A stretch of DNA of 64,000 bases. Source: Gongronella butleri. Taxonomy: Eukaryota > Mucoromycota > Mucoromycetes > Mucorales > Cunninghamellaceae. The notes under the pieces were generated by a model. That model saw nothing but the letters and a program-made list of their open reading frames with translations, was not told the origin of the DNA and made no database searches. Made by a program: the position numbers and the translations under genes. Where the stretch lies: positions 1 to 64,000 of the forward strand of contig JAIWZP010000078.1 in NCBI GenBank assembly GCA_025201375.1, written 5' to 3'. Within the stretch, counting starts at the first letter, position 1, and each line of letters opens with the position of its first letter. Of the stretch, positions 10,497-22,480 are shown piece after piece.

Positions 10497-11355
10497 GCTT
10501 TTCTTCGTCCCCTCCCCCTACTCATTAAAAAAAAAGAAGGAGACGACGAGGCGCGACGAAGAAAAAAAAAGGGGGGAGGAGCAGTAAGAGAAGGGGGAAA
10601 ACAAGGGATGGACATCTCGCATCTCCGACGAAAAAAAAAATAGGAGCAACCTGATGCGCGTGCAAATGGAAACGATGAGCCATCTACATGCATTTATTGT
10701 GCACGCGCTCTATTCGGGATCAAAAGGAACGAGAACCTGCTTCGATTTATTGAGTCTCGACCACCAAAAAAAAAAAAAGAAAAAAAAAGAAAAAAAAAGA
10801 AATGACAAAAAAAAAAGCATGTCGCTTCCTTGTGCGACGTGTCACTTAACCGTGTCGCGATTGCATGATCCTGCCTGGTGGACGCATCAACATTGACGCA
10901 ATGCGAGTGCATACGCACAAAAAAACGTGTCGCGCGGGGTTCTTTCTCCACCCCCACCATGAATTCACGTGTTTTACCCATGGAATCGTATCGACAAGGC
11001 ATTGAAACGGCCGCACATCCGTTATTTCAGGTGTTTTTTTATCGGCTTGCATTGTACAGCCAAGTCATATAGCTGACATTGCATGAAATTCACGCGTTTG
11101 ACGCGTTTAAAACGAGTATTATGAAGGATGGGGACGCGCTCATATAATATTTTTACATGTTTTTTTTTGGGATCAAACGGGGCTAGCCAGTTTATTACGA
11201 TCTTTTGAAGGTTGTAAAGAGTACTCATAATTCAAACAAAGGTGCAATGGGGGTGGGAAAGAGGCAGTAAAACAAAAACAAAAAAAAAGAGGAAGCATGG
11301 ACATGGGGAGAGAGAGGCCATAGATGAATTTTCCAATTTTCTTGATTTTTAACAT
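10497..11355. other. Intergenic region between the two secreted paralogues
   Basis: A-rich tracts and low-complexity GAAAAAAAA repeats near 10765-10800. No supported gene. Confidence 0.5.
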
Positions 11356-11715
11356 TTACTCGTCGCCGTGTTGGTGGATCTTGTTGTGGGTGTCGCTGAG
11401 GACACCGCCAGCAAGAGCGTTGTTAGCATTGACACCGATGAGACCGCCGTCGCCGCCACCAGCAACATTGTTGTTGATCGTCGCGCTCTGGTCAGCGTCG
11501 TCACCACCATGGCCAGACCAGTCGCCGTCATGGTCATGGTCACCGTCAAAGACGCCATTGTCGCTGTCACCGCCACCAAGGAGACCATTAAGAAGTCCAT
11601 CACCATCGCCATCACCGCCAAGAATACCGCGAGCAACCATCTTGCGTTCAGCATCAACAGGGGCAGCCAAGGCACCAGCGACAAAGAGAGAGGCAAAGAC
11701 CAAAGTAAGCTTCAT
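11356..11715 (-). CDS. Small secreted Asp/Gly/His-rich protein (paralogue 2)
   Basis: 119 residues, single exon, a tandem paralogue of the gene at 10070-10426. The signal peptide is identical over its first 20 residues (ending AAPVD), and the C-terminal part is nearly the same (DADQSATINNNVAGG, then GGVLSDTHNKIHQHGDE). The middle differs: the LLGEDG repeats are replaced by GDGDGDG, LLNGLLGGGDSDNG and a DGDHDHDGDW stretch. An upstream in-frame ATG would add 11 residues before the signal peptide; the inner ATG is preferred because the paralogue shares it. TATAAAA lies 70 bp upstream. The conserved ends and fast-changing middle suggest a secreted family whose central repeat changes length. Function is unknown. 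Confidence 0.85.
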   Translation of the reverse strand: MKLTLVFASLFVAGALAAPVDAERKMVARGILGGDGDGDGLLNGLLGGGDSDNGVFDGDHDHDGDWSGHGGDDADQSATINNNVAGGGDGGLIGVNANNALAGGVLSDTHNKIHQHGDE

Positions 11716-11784
11716 AGTGTTGTAATTGAGATTGAGTTTGATTTGCAAGATGAGAGAAGCAATCCAAGCGAATCGGCTGCCTTG

Positions 11785-11791
11785 TTTTATA
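11785..11791 (-). promoter_or_regulatory. TATA box of secreted paralogue 2
   Basis: TATAAAA on the minus strand, 70 bp before the chosen start. Confidence 0.6.
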
Positions 11792-13353
11792 CCTTTTTTT
11801 AAAAAAAAAAGAAAGGGAGGAGATGAGAGGAGAAGGCATTAGACGCGTAGAACAAAAAAAAAAGGAGGGGGGTGGAAGACGAGGGACAAGCGAGAACAAG
11901 GGATGGACAGCAAACATTCTCCGTGAAAAAAAGGAGCGCGAGCCATTGAAAGCAAAATGAGCCATCTATGCATTGCCGTGCGCGCGCGCGCTCTCCACTG
12001 CATTCATTACGATTCAAAGGCACCCAAAAAGCCCGCTTGTCGCCCCCTTGAGTCGCAGCGAAAAAGATCAAAAACCACGCGACACGCCCATGTGAGGGTG
12101 CCACCGGTTCGCGTCCCGCTTGCATGAATTATTTCTGTGCCTGCGTTCATGCTACGTATAGATGGGATCCATCGATTCAGAAACTTGCGGAGACTCCTCC
12201 AATAGATCTTCATCTCCACAAGGTCCCACACCAGGAAAAATAAAATAAAAAAGCGCCTCCCTCCATCAACAAAGAGAAATAGAGAGGCAGGGAGGCGCAA
12301 TCAGGATAGCAACAATGAGGATCCACCGGGCCAGCTGTTTTAGTGCAAGCTAAGCTTGCTCTCCTACTTTTTTTTTCTATTGTAGCACGAGGATCAGCTA
12401 GCATGACATTGTATGAAAAGGAGCAGGATCATGATATGATGCGACACGTCTTTGAATCCCTACTTTCCAAGAGGTTTTGTCGTCAAATTCGTTTATTTTT
12501 TCATCTTGCTGCAAAAAGTCTAAATGAGCTGCACAATGCCTTTTTGTTTATTGCAATGTTGTCTCAATGGGCAACAAAGTGCGCGACGCGCAGTCAATTG
12601 ATTAAACGGGTGATTAAAATCGGGCATTCATGGGCCTCATTGGCGCAACGGATCAAAAAGGTCCATTGAGACCGCGTCGCCTCCTTTTTTTGCTTTTTGG
12701 CACTTGACCTCCCCTTTTTCCTTTTTCTCTCCTCCCCTCCCTCCAGGATCCACTCCCCCTTGCTGACCAACAAGCCCCATTTCTCTTTGTTCACATCTGC
12801 TTTTGGGTCCTAAACTTCGTCATAAGCTGGAAAATCTCAAAATTGTGTGCACGCGCGTGCGAAGTCTCTACCCCTTGAAAGAAAGTGTGCCATGATTGGC
12901 CGCACAAATAATAAAAAAAGGAGACGCACTTTGGACAGCCCTTTGGGCGTCGCAGTTTTATGCAAACATGGCGGCATCGCATCCTTGGCCCGGCAGTGCC
13001 AAGGCTCATTGCGCCCAATTCCCTGCGTTTTGTTGCCTTGGGCGCATCAAACACGGCGCGCATGAACACACCGACACATTGTGCACGCGTGTGCAGGTTT
13101 CGCCCTTGTCAAAAATCAAAGGAGATGACAAGATTCTCCCTTTTCCCCTGCATCAGCGACATTTTCGTTGGTCACTCCTCGAACCCGTAAGTCTTGCATG
13201 ATGGACCTTTTTTATTTGGTTGTTCTGGATCATCTTTTAAATATTTACATGACACACTGACGATTGGGGATGGTGGAGAAGAGATGAGGGAGGAAAATAA
13301 AAAAAAAAAACAAAAACAAAAAAAAAAAAAAACAAGCCAACGCGACGACACCC
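11792..13353. other. Intergenic region, no gene recognised
   Basis: About 1.5 kb. Frames of about 100 residues at 12343-12669 and 12896-13201 have no recognisable domain, no supporting splice pattern and low-complexity surroundings, so I do not call them. Confidence 0.45.
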
Positions 13354-15198
13354 TTAATCATCCTTTTTCTTGCGCTGCCCCCCGCCGGAACCGAGGTTGC
13401 GCATCTTGGATTTAAGGCGCTTGTATTGTTGGCTCTGCAGGAGAATGGCGAAAAAGACAAAAAAAAAAATGAGTCTCGGCCCTTTTTCACATTTCCTGAG
13501 GCTCCAATGCATCTTTACCTTGCCAGCTCGTGCTCTGTCAGCACGCACCGTGCTGCGAGGAGCAATGTCATAATCGGGCGCGACGGGGCGCGGCACGCTG
13601 ACCATCATGCGCGAGTAATCACTAAAGAAACGCAAGATGAAAGATCAGCACTTTGTGCATTACACGTGTCAAATGCATTTTTAAGCGCGTACATGTCCTT
13701 GGCCGCATCCTCAGGGCGGAACACCTTGCGTCGCGGTTGCCTAGATAAAAAAAAAAAAAAAAGAGCAATTTCAGTCATTTTAGATCAAAATGGAGAGGAA
13801 TAAGGGAAATTGGAGCGAGACTTACAGCCTGTCGTCTTCCGTGTACTCCTCAACTTGATGTGAGCGATCGCGATAGTTTTCGGAGCGGCGCAGGACGAGG
13901 CGCGTCCATTTGGCGATGAGATGTTCCGCTTTTCGCTGCACGGGCTGCTCAACACGTGGCGATTTCTTGTAAAAGAGGACAATCTTGCCGATACCGCTCT
14001 CGCGCAGGTGCTCGGCGGCGGCAGGCAGCTTATCCAAGATCTCAAGCAGCTCGTGTTGGATCTGTAAGCTTGGCAGCGCGCGATCGGGCAGTGGCTCCAG
14101 CCAAACGCGAATGGCCTCCAGCAATTGGTTGTCCAGGATGCTGTCAAACAAACTCGAGCTGCGCCAAGAAAGAAAGTCAACGACGCGTCGACGCGTTTTT
14201 TTTTTTTCGCTATCGCTTTCTTTTTTCCCATTTTTTCTTACTTGTTGAGCGTGACGAGCACCTCATCCATCATCTTGAGCTTGGCAATGGCTGGCTTGCG
14301 CTGTTCATTGGCGATGGCATCGGTCTCTGCGGCGATCTTCATGCGCTCGGAGAGGTTGGCGAGCTCCTCATCCTTAGAACCCTGCACATCGTCGCCATCC
14401 AGCTTTCTTCGTCGCTTTTTGCCCGTGTTCAGTGCCTTGTTAAAAGCCTCGGCCACTTCGTTGCGGATCACTACAAAAGAGAGTTAAGTGTGAGATCCTA
14501 ATGCCACGCATGACTCGTGGGATTTCATGGGGGAGATGCCAACAAAAAGCGAGGCAAATTCCATGAAAATACATCATTTTTTGCGTTTTCTTTTTTTTTT
14601 TTTACCCTGCTGTGGGTCCAATGGGGCTTCATTGTCGGGATCCTCGTCTTGACGCGATTGACGTTCCTGGCGCAGATCTTCGCGCAGCTTCTCGAGTTCG
14701 GCTTGCTCCTCCTCGGTGCGAACACGCTTTTTAAATGACGGCAATTGCTGTGCTGTGGTGGATGTGAGTGTGGGGGCCTTGGGTGATGCATTTTCATCGC
14801 CATTGTCGCTCTTATTGGCCACAGGTGCCGTGTCGTCGTCGTCATTGTCGGCGGCAGGTGCGTATTCCTCGTCTTGCGGCTCGTCGTCGCCTGCTTTGTC
14901 GCTTACCGAGCCAGCCTCGTCACCAGAGCCTTTTCGTACAAATATAAATCGAGCAGAATACGCATGCATAAGTAGCTGGGTGCCTCCTCGCCCTCGTTTT
15001 CCAATGTTTTTATCGACAGCTTTTGCTCCATTTTACCCTGGTCGCCATCAAGATCAGAAATCTCGCTTTCGCTGTCGTCAAATAACTGGCGCTCCTTTTC
15101 GCGCTATAAAGAGGAGGAGTGACGGGTTAATAAAAAAGAACGACGGGGGCGCCTTGAATAAATTTGTGACGTACAAGGCTCTCCTCTTGATCGGACAT
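13354..15198 (-). CDS. Transcription elongation factor Iws1 (Spn1)
   Basis: 411 residues from eight exons: 15198-15175, 15103-15037, 14929-14606, 14470-14242, 14158-13826, 13740-13666, 13621-13519 and 13434-13354. The N-terminal third is acidic and disordered (SGDEAGSVSD, then DDEPQDEEYAP). The conserved core includes NEQRKPAIAKLKMMDEV, then the TFIIS N-terminal-like helical domain (LEAIRVWLEPLPDRALPSL, ELLEILDKLP, GIGKIVLFYKKSP, AEHLIAKWTRLV). The tail is basic (GQRKKKDD). Iws1 binds Spt6 and RNA polymerase II in the nucleus and acts in elongation and mRNA processing. The start was chosen because exon 1 (MSDQEESL) gives an acidic opening in phase with the rest. A 24-nt first exon is typical of this genome. 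Confidence 0.9.
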
Positions 15199-17270
15199 GG
15201 TATCAAAACAGCTGTAACAAGGAAAAAGGAAAGAATAAACGGGTGCTTTGGAGAGCTTGCTCCTTTGACTTGTAGGCTGGCCAATCCGTGCGGTCAGTTG
15301 GATCGGACCTCAAAATACGAACGCACCTGTTTTTGAGCAACTTTCACTTTTTCCATTCTGATGCCATCGACGCTGCTAAATGGTAAACAATAGTCGCTGA
15401 TATTAGAACAATGAGAATGGGCTCTTTTTTAGTAAAAAAGCCGTGAACAGATACGCAAATATCGTAAAACATCAATTCTTCGCTTTCCGACACATCATAA
15501 GGAAGCAACCGGCAGCTTCCAGTGCCAGGTTATATGAGGTCGTGACAGGCTTTCATTTGAGCCCACCCACGAGTCTCTAGGTCGCGTAAATGGCGAGCAG
15601 TGGCCAGAAATAAATTGATCAAAATCCTGGGTGACCCACTGGCCAAATTTCAAAAATCGAAAAAGGTTGATGGATCGCCGTGAAGTTTGGAGGCATGAAG
15701 GAACGCGATGGCCGCTTCCATTCTTATTATGACAAGGTGCAGCATCATTCAACAGGTTGCGGAGAATATCGACTTTTAATTTCGAAAAACGCGCTTTTTC
15801 AATTGTGTGCCATTTAACAACGATGCGTCTTGGAGGTCTGAAACGACCATATCTCGCGCGTATGGTCCGTGTGCGCAGGTGTGCATCAGTGATCACTTAA
15901 AAACACAAGTTGCGCGTGGTTTACGACGCGTCGAAAAAACGACTTTTTCACCCGTATGCCCGATCATACACAATAACCGCAGCGCATGCTTTATACACGT
16001 GAAGCGCCAAGCGATTCTCTCGCTGGTATCGACGACTTTTCGGCTGTAAAGTGCATCTTGAGGAAACGATGAGCATTTGAAACAAAGCTTTTTTCGCACA
16101 CCAAAACACGATTTTCTCGAGACTCACAAGGTGGATTTTCTAAAACCTCTCTCGCTAAGCAATGCACCATTGCGGCTACCATCCCTGCAAGTTTGGCAAG
16201 GATTAGAGGAAACGATTGTTTTTTTCCAAAATCCAGGCCAGCTGCACGTCAAAAGGCCAAATCAACATTACTTGCGTTCGAGTGAACCAATCCCTGTCAA
16301 ATTTAGGCCAGATGTCTCGCTAGAACATTAAATGCATCATGCAAGGTTTGGGACCTCAATTGTCGTCCTTGAGCAAGATGGCATCAAAAGATCTAATTTT
16401 AAGCATTTAATAGTAAATCGCAAGAAAAAATACGTGGAATCGTTGCTTTTTTCGTTTGATATTAATGGGTCCTTGTGTCTACTATCGACTGGAAACAAGA
16501 ATTGGGATCATTTAAATGAGTATCTGGGAACACAGACGCGATTAGGGGGAAAACCGTCGTTTGACTCGCGTCTTGATCGATTATTCCGCAAGGACAGAGT
16601 TAATTAAAGCAAGTCAGAATGTCCAATGGATCAGACATTCAGCTGATTAACGAGTTTGCCTCTGCAGATGAATCTCTGGAGATTTCGACAAACAATTTTA
16701 TGATTTTGACCGTACAAAGAGGCAAACAGGCTCCTGGGCAAGGCCGGCGTGTCGCAAACTTGAGTGACCTTCTTTTCGCTCCAATCATCCAGTGATCCCA
16801 TCTATTTTTTTTTTTTTTTTCATTTTCGTCGCGTCGACGGTTTTTCGTGAAAAACCTACGAAATTCGCTGCACAATTTTACAATTCAAAGAGACGCTCCT
16901 GACATATCATAGCCATTCGGCCTCAATTCGGAACGTCATCATCTTTGCATTGACTGACCACCTACTGCAAACTTTTCACGTCAATTGAAAATTTTAACAG
17001 GGAGAAAACGACCAAAAGGCCGTGTTTTACTGCATTTATGCCTCGAATCGCGCTTGGTCATTTGATGGACAAAGAGCCGGCATTGGGCACGAAAAACGTG
17101 GAGACGATTCGGCTACACAATGAACGGAATCACATGAAAAAGATTTAGCCGGCCGCCATTTTTCTCACAGTCTCTGAGTCTCAAGGGGGAGGCTGGTCCG
17201 CCTTTTTTGATTGCCCATCACTTTTTTTTTTTTTCCTTCCTCTTTCCTGCTTTTCTCTTCCTTTTATTCA
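15199..17270. other. Intergenic region with degenerate repeat E
   Basis: About 2 kb without a supportable gene. Part of it (15534-16010) resembles 55835-56290, and the palindrome GACGCGTC occurs here. Confidence 0.45.
15534..16010. repeat. Repeat E, copy 1 (diverged)
   Basis: Shares GCTTTCATTTGAGCCCA, a GCCATTyAACrACGAyGCG-like stretch, TCTTG followed by GAAACG, and CGACGCGTCGAAA with 55835-56290 in the same order, separated by poorly matching DNA. The order argues for common ancestry, but the similarity is weak and was judged by eye. Confidence 0.4.
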
Positions 17271-18749
17271 ATGCAAACACAGCACACGTTGTCGGCGCAA
17301 GCACCGCCTGCTGTTTCGACCGTCAAGCCGCACACACGCACTTCCTCGGAACGACAGCGGACGCAAAACATGGATTATGTCGTCCGCTCCGGCTTGGCGG
17401 GTGGCATTGCCGGCTGTGTAGTAAGACTCGCTGTCTGACAGTTGCAACACACAAGAAAGCTCACCCTTTTTTTTCACTTTGTAATAGGCCAAGACGGTTA
17501 TTGCACCACTGGACAGAGTGAAAATCCTTTTTCAAGCGCGAAACCCCATCTTTGAGAAATATGCAGGTACGACGCAGGTCTTTTTATTTATTTATGGCCA
17601 ACTCAATCCTCCATTTTTTGCTCTGTTAGGCACGTTCACGGGCGCATTCAAGGCTGGTAGAGACATTTTCCAACATGGTGGTGTCCTGAGCCTCTTTCAA
17701 GGCCATTCTGTCACTCTGATGCGCATTTTCCCCTATGCCGCCATCAAATTCGTCGCCTACGAGCAATATCGAGCCGTAAGAAAATGTCAATTGGCAAAAA
17801 AAAAAAAAAAAAAAAAAATGCGTCATTCTCAACCATTCCTCATTTTTTTTTTTTTTTAATCCAGTTGCTCATGCCAACGAAATGGCACGAGACGCCCGGC
17901 CGTCAATTCATTGCAGGATCGCTTGCTGGTGCGTTTGAAAGTGAAAAGGGGGAAAAGTATGGGGATTTTGACCTGTTTTTTGTATTTTTTTCTGTTTTTA
18001 GGTGTGACCTCTGTGCTATTTACGTATCCGCTGGACCTGGTGCGTGTGCGCATGGCCTATGACGTCAATCAGATGGGCCGTCCAGGTCTGTTGTCGACGG
18101 TGAAGCAGATTTACCACGAGCCAGCGGCGACAAAGCGCACAGGCATCCAATTGCTTAATTTTTACCGCGGATTCTTGCCCACTGTCGCCGGCATTGTGCC
18201 GTACGCCGGTGTGTCCTTTTGGACCTATCACATTGTCACGCGCTTTGCACGCTTTCACGAGGTCGCCACGCCTTACACCCTTGTGCCATTGGATCTCGAC
18301 CCTACACAGCCAGATCTCACCCCCGCTCAGGCGCGCTTGATCGAAAAGCCGCCCTTGAAAACGTGGGCCGAGCTGTTGTGTGGCGGCATTGCTGGCATGA
18401 CCGCGCAGACAAGCAGCTATCCATTGGAGGTAAAAGAAAAAAAAGAAAAAGTCAAAAAGAGGCGTCAATGGGGGCAAAGCATGGCACACAGTGTCTTTCT
18501 CGGCGCGTGTATTGACCCAATTCCTGTCATTTCCTTTCATAGGTGATCCGCCGTCGGATGCAAGTAGGCGGCCTTTTGAATCCTGACGCGTTTGTCAGCT
18601 TCATGGACACGACCAAGGAGATTTACCGGGCAAAGGGCTTCAAGGGCTTCTATGTGGGCCTGAGCATCGGCTACATCAAGGTCACGCCCATGGTCGCCGT
18701 CAGCTTTGCCGTCTACGAGCACATGAAGCGTTTCCTCGACATTGATTAG
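17271..18749 (+). CDS. Mitochondrial carrier, Leu5/SLC25A16-42 type
   Basis: 357 residues from six exons: 17271-17420, 17488-17566, 17630-17775, 17865-17928, 18002-18429 and 18543-18749. The three carrier repeats each carry the signature: [22 protein letters not shown] and YPLEVIRRRMQ. GGIAGC followed by [20 protein letters not shown] closely matches the Leu5 / coenzyme A carrier group of the inner mitochondrial membrane, so import of CoA or a related nucleotide is the likely role. The first methionine is at 17271; earlier in-frame codons are not ATG. An alternative first donor at 17416 would drop one Val. The polar stretch between repeats 2 and 3 ([19 protein letters not shown]) is longer than in average carriers. 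Confidence 0.93.
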
Positions 18750-19266
18750 ATATGGAACGCGTCCTTTTTTCTTTCCCCTGTTTTGTTTTACTAGGTAAGA
18801 TGTGATTTTTGAGTGTCTTAATGGGCTCGTATCATCGTGCAACGCGGCTAACAGGTTGCCCTTTTTTTTATCTTGTAGATCCCTTGTACATTGTCACCTT
18901 CCCCTCTTTTTCACTTTCTTTTTCCCCTTCCACCCCATTTTTACCGGATTGTCTATACCCGCCTCGTATCAGCCACTTCTACCACACCTTCTCTTTTCTC
19001 TTCTCTCTTCTGTACTATATGTAGATGATTAAATTTGCTTGCTTTTCACCAATTCGCGTAAAAAAAAAAAAAAAAAAAAAAGAGGCTTAATTCGAGTGAA
19101 ATCAGGCGGGCATTGGAGGCCGGTGCCGTGGCATTGGAGAGTGGCTTGGCGGTCCGGCGGTGCCTGAAGCCAGAACCTGCCCAAAAAAAATTTATACAAA
19201 GGCTTTTTGGCTGGTGTTTTGGCATTTTCTTCTTTTTTCTTTCTCTCTCCCCCTCCATCCTTTATT
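18750..19266. other. Intergenic region, carrier to P2
   Basis: Pyrimidine-rich DNA with a short A tract near 19060. TTTATACAAAGG near 19189 may be the P2 TATA element. No gene seen. Confidence 0.4.
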
Positions 19267-19784
19267 ATGAAGTTCCTCGCTGCTTACCTTCTTCTCGTTG
19301 CCGGTGGTAACACCGCCCCCTCTGCTGAAGACATCAAGAAGCTCCTCGGCACCGTCGGTGTTGAGGGCGACGAGTCCCGTTTGACCGCCTTGTTGGCCGG
19401 TCTCGAAGGCAAGACCCTCGACGAGGTACGTTTTGCAACACATACACACAATAGGCACCTTTTTTTCCAGCTGCTCGGCCGCTCGGCTTCCTCTCGCTTT
19501 TGATAGAAAAGCAAAGCAACTCACTTTTTTCCCCTTCTTTTTCACTAGGTTATTGCTGAAGGCCAAGGCAAGCTCGCCTCCGTCTCGTCTGGTGGCGCTG
19601 CTGTCGCCTCCGCTGGTGCCGCTGCCGGTGGTGCTTCCGAGGAGGCCGCTGAAGAGGCCAAGGAAGAAGAGAAGGAAGAATCCGATGACGTATGTTTTGC
19701 CATTTGCCCGCGCAAGGCTGGAATCCGGACACTGACACTTTTTTTATATTTTTATAGGACATGGGCTTCGGTCTCTTCGATTAA
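19267..19784 (+). CDS. 60S acidic ribosomal protein P2
   Basis: 108 residues from exons 19267-19425, 19549-19689 and 19758-19784. The start [15 protein letters not shown] and the following [17 protein letters not shown] form the dimerisation domain of P2, followed by an Ala/Gly hinge and the acidic tail ending [11 protein letters not shown], the conserved stalk peptide that recruits elongation factors. The last exon codes for only that final peptide. The protein forms the ribosomal stalk with P0 and P1. AATAAA lies 59 bp after the stop. Confidence 0.97.
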
Positions 19785-19842
19785 GCAACCTAGCGTCTCT
19801 GCCATCCGCATCTTATTCCTCTCATCGTCATGGCTTTGCCAT

Positions 19843-19848
19843 AATAAA
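19843..19848 (+). terminator. Polyadenylation signal of P2
   Basis: AATAAA shortly after the P2 stop, between convergent P2 and CWC25. Confidence 0.6.
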
Positions 19849-20197
19849 GAATTATTGCTTCTTTGATGTCAGCATTTCATATTATTTTCTGTTTCTTTTC
19901 TGTTTGTGAGCGTCCAATTGAGAAACGGGTGGCTGCCCAGGGACCACTTGAGATGGCCATTGAGCCTATATATCTAGTCATCTTTGCCAATTGTCGTGAT
20001 TTTGCTCTTTTTCTTTTTTCTTCCATGATCTGTTCTTGAGTCATGACTTTTCTCTCCCCCAATGCCTCCAATGGTGGCCCAGTCATCCTGCGGCAGGTGC
20101 TCACAATGACACATGCATAGCGATCCGCGCCAGGTGGCACAGAAAAACGAGAAAAGAGGAGGATCACTTGATTTTTTGATTTATTTTTTGATGCATT

Positions 20198-21255
20198 TTA
20201 GTGTCTTGATCGCTTGCGGTGCTTGTCGTCGCCATTGTGGTCGTCGCTTCTGCGATGACGATCGTCGCTGCGATGGCTGTCGGTGCGATCGGCGCGGTCG
20301 TCGCTCGAGCGATGATGACGATGGCTGCTGCTGCTGCTGCCATTGCTGCTGATGTGTCGGTCGGCCCTGTCTCTGCTTGTGCTGCGGTGACGCTTGCTGC
20401 CTGTGTGGGTGGAGGACGACGACGAAGAGTGACGGTGATGCTTGTGATCCTTTTTCTTCTTCTTGTCCTTCTTTTTGGATAATTCTTTCATCAGAATTGG
20501 GTTGTCCATGATTGATTTGAGCGATTGCTTTTGCTTTTGCTTGATTGCAAACAAGGGGTCCTCGCGAATCTTGGACTGGATGTCGCGCTCCGTGTTTGCA
20601 TTGGCATTTGTCAGAGCAAATCGCGCATCTGCTTCCGTCGCTTGCGCCTAAAAATGAGAAAATGAGCACTTGCCGCCTAATTCATCTGGATTCAGCTAGT
20701 CTTTTTTTACCTCGCTCTCGCGCTTGGCCTTCAATTTCAGCAGCTCATCCACGTTCTTTTTGCCCAGCAAATAATCCTCCATCTCACTGCTGCCTGCTTT
20801 TGGTCCATTGGCATTGGGAGCCGCGTACATCCAATCGAGTCGATCCGATCGTTTCCTAGCAAGAATGGTGTGCTGACGTGTCAGTGTCGTCTCTCAATGG
20901 CACAATTGTTTGACGCACGCCCTCTAAGAGCATTCGGCTCATTGTTTTTTTTTTTTTTTTTTTTTTACCTTGCACCCGCGTCTTCTTGTAATTTCTGCAA
21001 TTCCAGAAGCTGTCGCTCTTCCTGCAGCTCCTTCTTCATCTGCTCGATCTTCGTCTGCTCCTCGGCATGTTTCTTTTCCAGCTTCCATAGCCGCTCTTGG
21101 TTCTTAAACGTGGAAGGATGCCAACTTTTCTTGAGATTAAGGTCGCCACCACCTAGAAAGCGCAAAACGCACACAATTGTTAGTCCAATTGCACCCATTG
21201 TCTCTTTTTTTTTTTTTTTTTTTGGTGCTTCAGCAAAGCTGCTCGGCTTACCCAT
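20198..21255 (-). CDS. Pre-mRNA splicing factor Cwc25
   Basis: 260 residues from four exons: 21255-21252, 21152-20969, 20855-20711 and 20647-20198. The coding part of exon 1 is only four bases (ATGG), splitting the second codon. The protein opens MGGGDLNLKKSWHPSTFKN, the CIR-N motif of Cwc25, continues with a coiled coil (EEQTKIEQMKKELQEERQ), then RSDRLDWMYAAP, a further Cwc25 hallmark. The C-terminal half is a Ser/Arg/His/Asp-rich tail with a KKKDKKKKK run. Cwc25 joins the activated spliceosome to promote the first catalytic step. The start is fixed by the family: the exon 2 sequence must be preceded by Met-Gly. Divergent with the Nudix gene, 209 bp away. Confidence 0.92.
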
Positions 21256-21464
21256 GGTTGTTGGATATCGTGAAAGAGTAAAAAAAAAAAAAAGTAAAGC
21301 AAGAAAAAGAGAGCATCTGCTGGCAGCCTCCCCTTTTTGGGCTGCAATGCGCACGTTGATCGGACTTTTAACTAACCTTGAAAGTTGGCAGACACAGATT
21401 TGCGCCACTCTTTCCCTCTTTTTCCTGCTTTTTTCTTGCTTTCGATACCTTTTTTTTTGCTTTT

Positions 21465-22247
21465 ATGCAGTCGTCACTGTCGTCTCAGTTTGCGTCCGAG
21501 GCACGGACAGGGCGTGATAATCAGAATTACGATGCTCACTCTGCTCGACAGGCAAGCGCGCTAAGAAAGCGAGCACCGCTGCATAGAGCAAGGCGCTGAC
21601 AATTGCCTCGGGGCAATTTTTTTTTCTACAGGTTGCTGGATGTGTGGCCATTGACACAAAGACACAGCGTGTCCTGTTAGTGAAGAGCAGCAAGCATGCT
21701 CATGTATGGGTTTTGGTAAGCGGTGAATGGCATGAAAAGGATGATTTCTACGTGGATGGCGAGTCTGACGTCACTTTTTTTGTTGCGTTTTTAGCCCAAA
21801 GGAGGCTGGGAAAAGGACGAGACCATCGAGGAAGCCGCGGCACGCGAGACATACGAAGAAGGTATACGCCCATTTTTTATTTGACGCGTGACACTGAACC
21901 TCTTGTGATGCGCGCAGGGGGCGTGTGCGGCGACATCAAGGGCCTGATTGGCGAATACATGGACTATGACAAGTACGAGCAGCCAAAGACGCATTTCTAC
22001 TTTTATGAGATGCATGTCACGGAGATCTTGGATCAATGGCCGGAAATGCGGCCGCGACAATGGGTAACAAACCACGGAAGATCATGGGTGCAAGGGAACA
22101 CACACTCACTGATCATCTCGATTTCCCTTTTTTTTTTTTTATATGTAGCTGACCTTTGATGAGGCGCTGCACACCCTACGATTCAAGCCCAATTACCAGA
22201 CCATCCTGAAACGATCGTCACTCGCCCTGACACAACGAAAAACGTAA
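21465..22247 (+). CDS. Nudix hydrolase, diphosphoinositol polyphosphate phosphohydrolase type
   Basis: 160 residues from exons 21465-21551, 21632-21715, 21795-21861, 21918-22063 and 22149-22247. The Nudix box is complete: GGWEKDE, then ETYEEGGV, with Gly60, Glu66, Arg74, Glu75, Glu78, Glu79 and Gly81 in the GX5EX7REUXEEXGU pattern. VAGCVAID and HVWVLPKGGW match the Ddp1/Aps1/DIPP group, which cleaves diphosphoinositol polyphosphates and diadenosine polyphosphates. The first intron uses a GC donor (CAG|GCAAGC), which fits the GC-AG consensus; no GT donor nearby preserves the frame and domain. The last exon codes a basic tail. Confidence 0.88.
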
Positions 22248-22480
22248 CAGGCTTGCACTTTTGCCAACATTTTGTTGTTTTACAATTTCGACACGATTAA
22301 AAACATAAAAATGAAACGCGTCTTAGAATGGGAAAAGCCCTGTTCCTCATATTTCCCCGCCTTTTTGAACGTCGGGGGAGGATGGCCAAAGAGGCGGCAT
22401 TTTCGATTCGTGTGACCCTGACCCTTTTTCCTTCTTTCTCCTGCTTTTCACTCCTCTCCCCTTTTCCCCCTTTTTTTTTT

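Noticed and set aside
10427..10693. N-terminal extension of the secreted protein (207-residue frame)
   Set aside because: The extension precedes a perfect signal peptide, crosses the TATA box and is not shared with the paralogue.
12343..12669. 108-residue frame with a hydrophobic start
   Set aside because: The beginning looks like a signal peptide, but the rest has no conserved pattern and there is no promoter or splice support.
12896..13201. 101-residue plus-strand frame
   Set aside because: No domain and composition like intergenic DNA; overlapped by equally long frames on both strands.
19877..20167. 96-residue minus-strand frame after the CWC25 stop (MTQEQIMEEKRKRAKSRQL)
   Set aside because: The charged stretch looks protein-like, but the frame lies in the gap between convergent P2 and CWC25, probably the CWC25 3' UTR, and no family is recognised.
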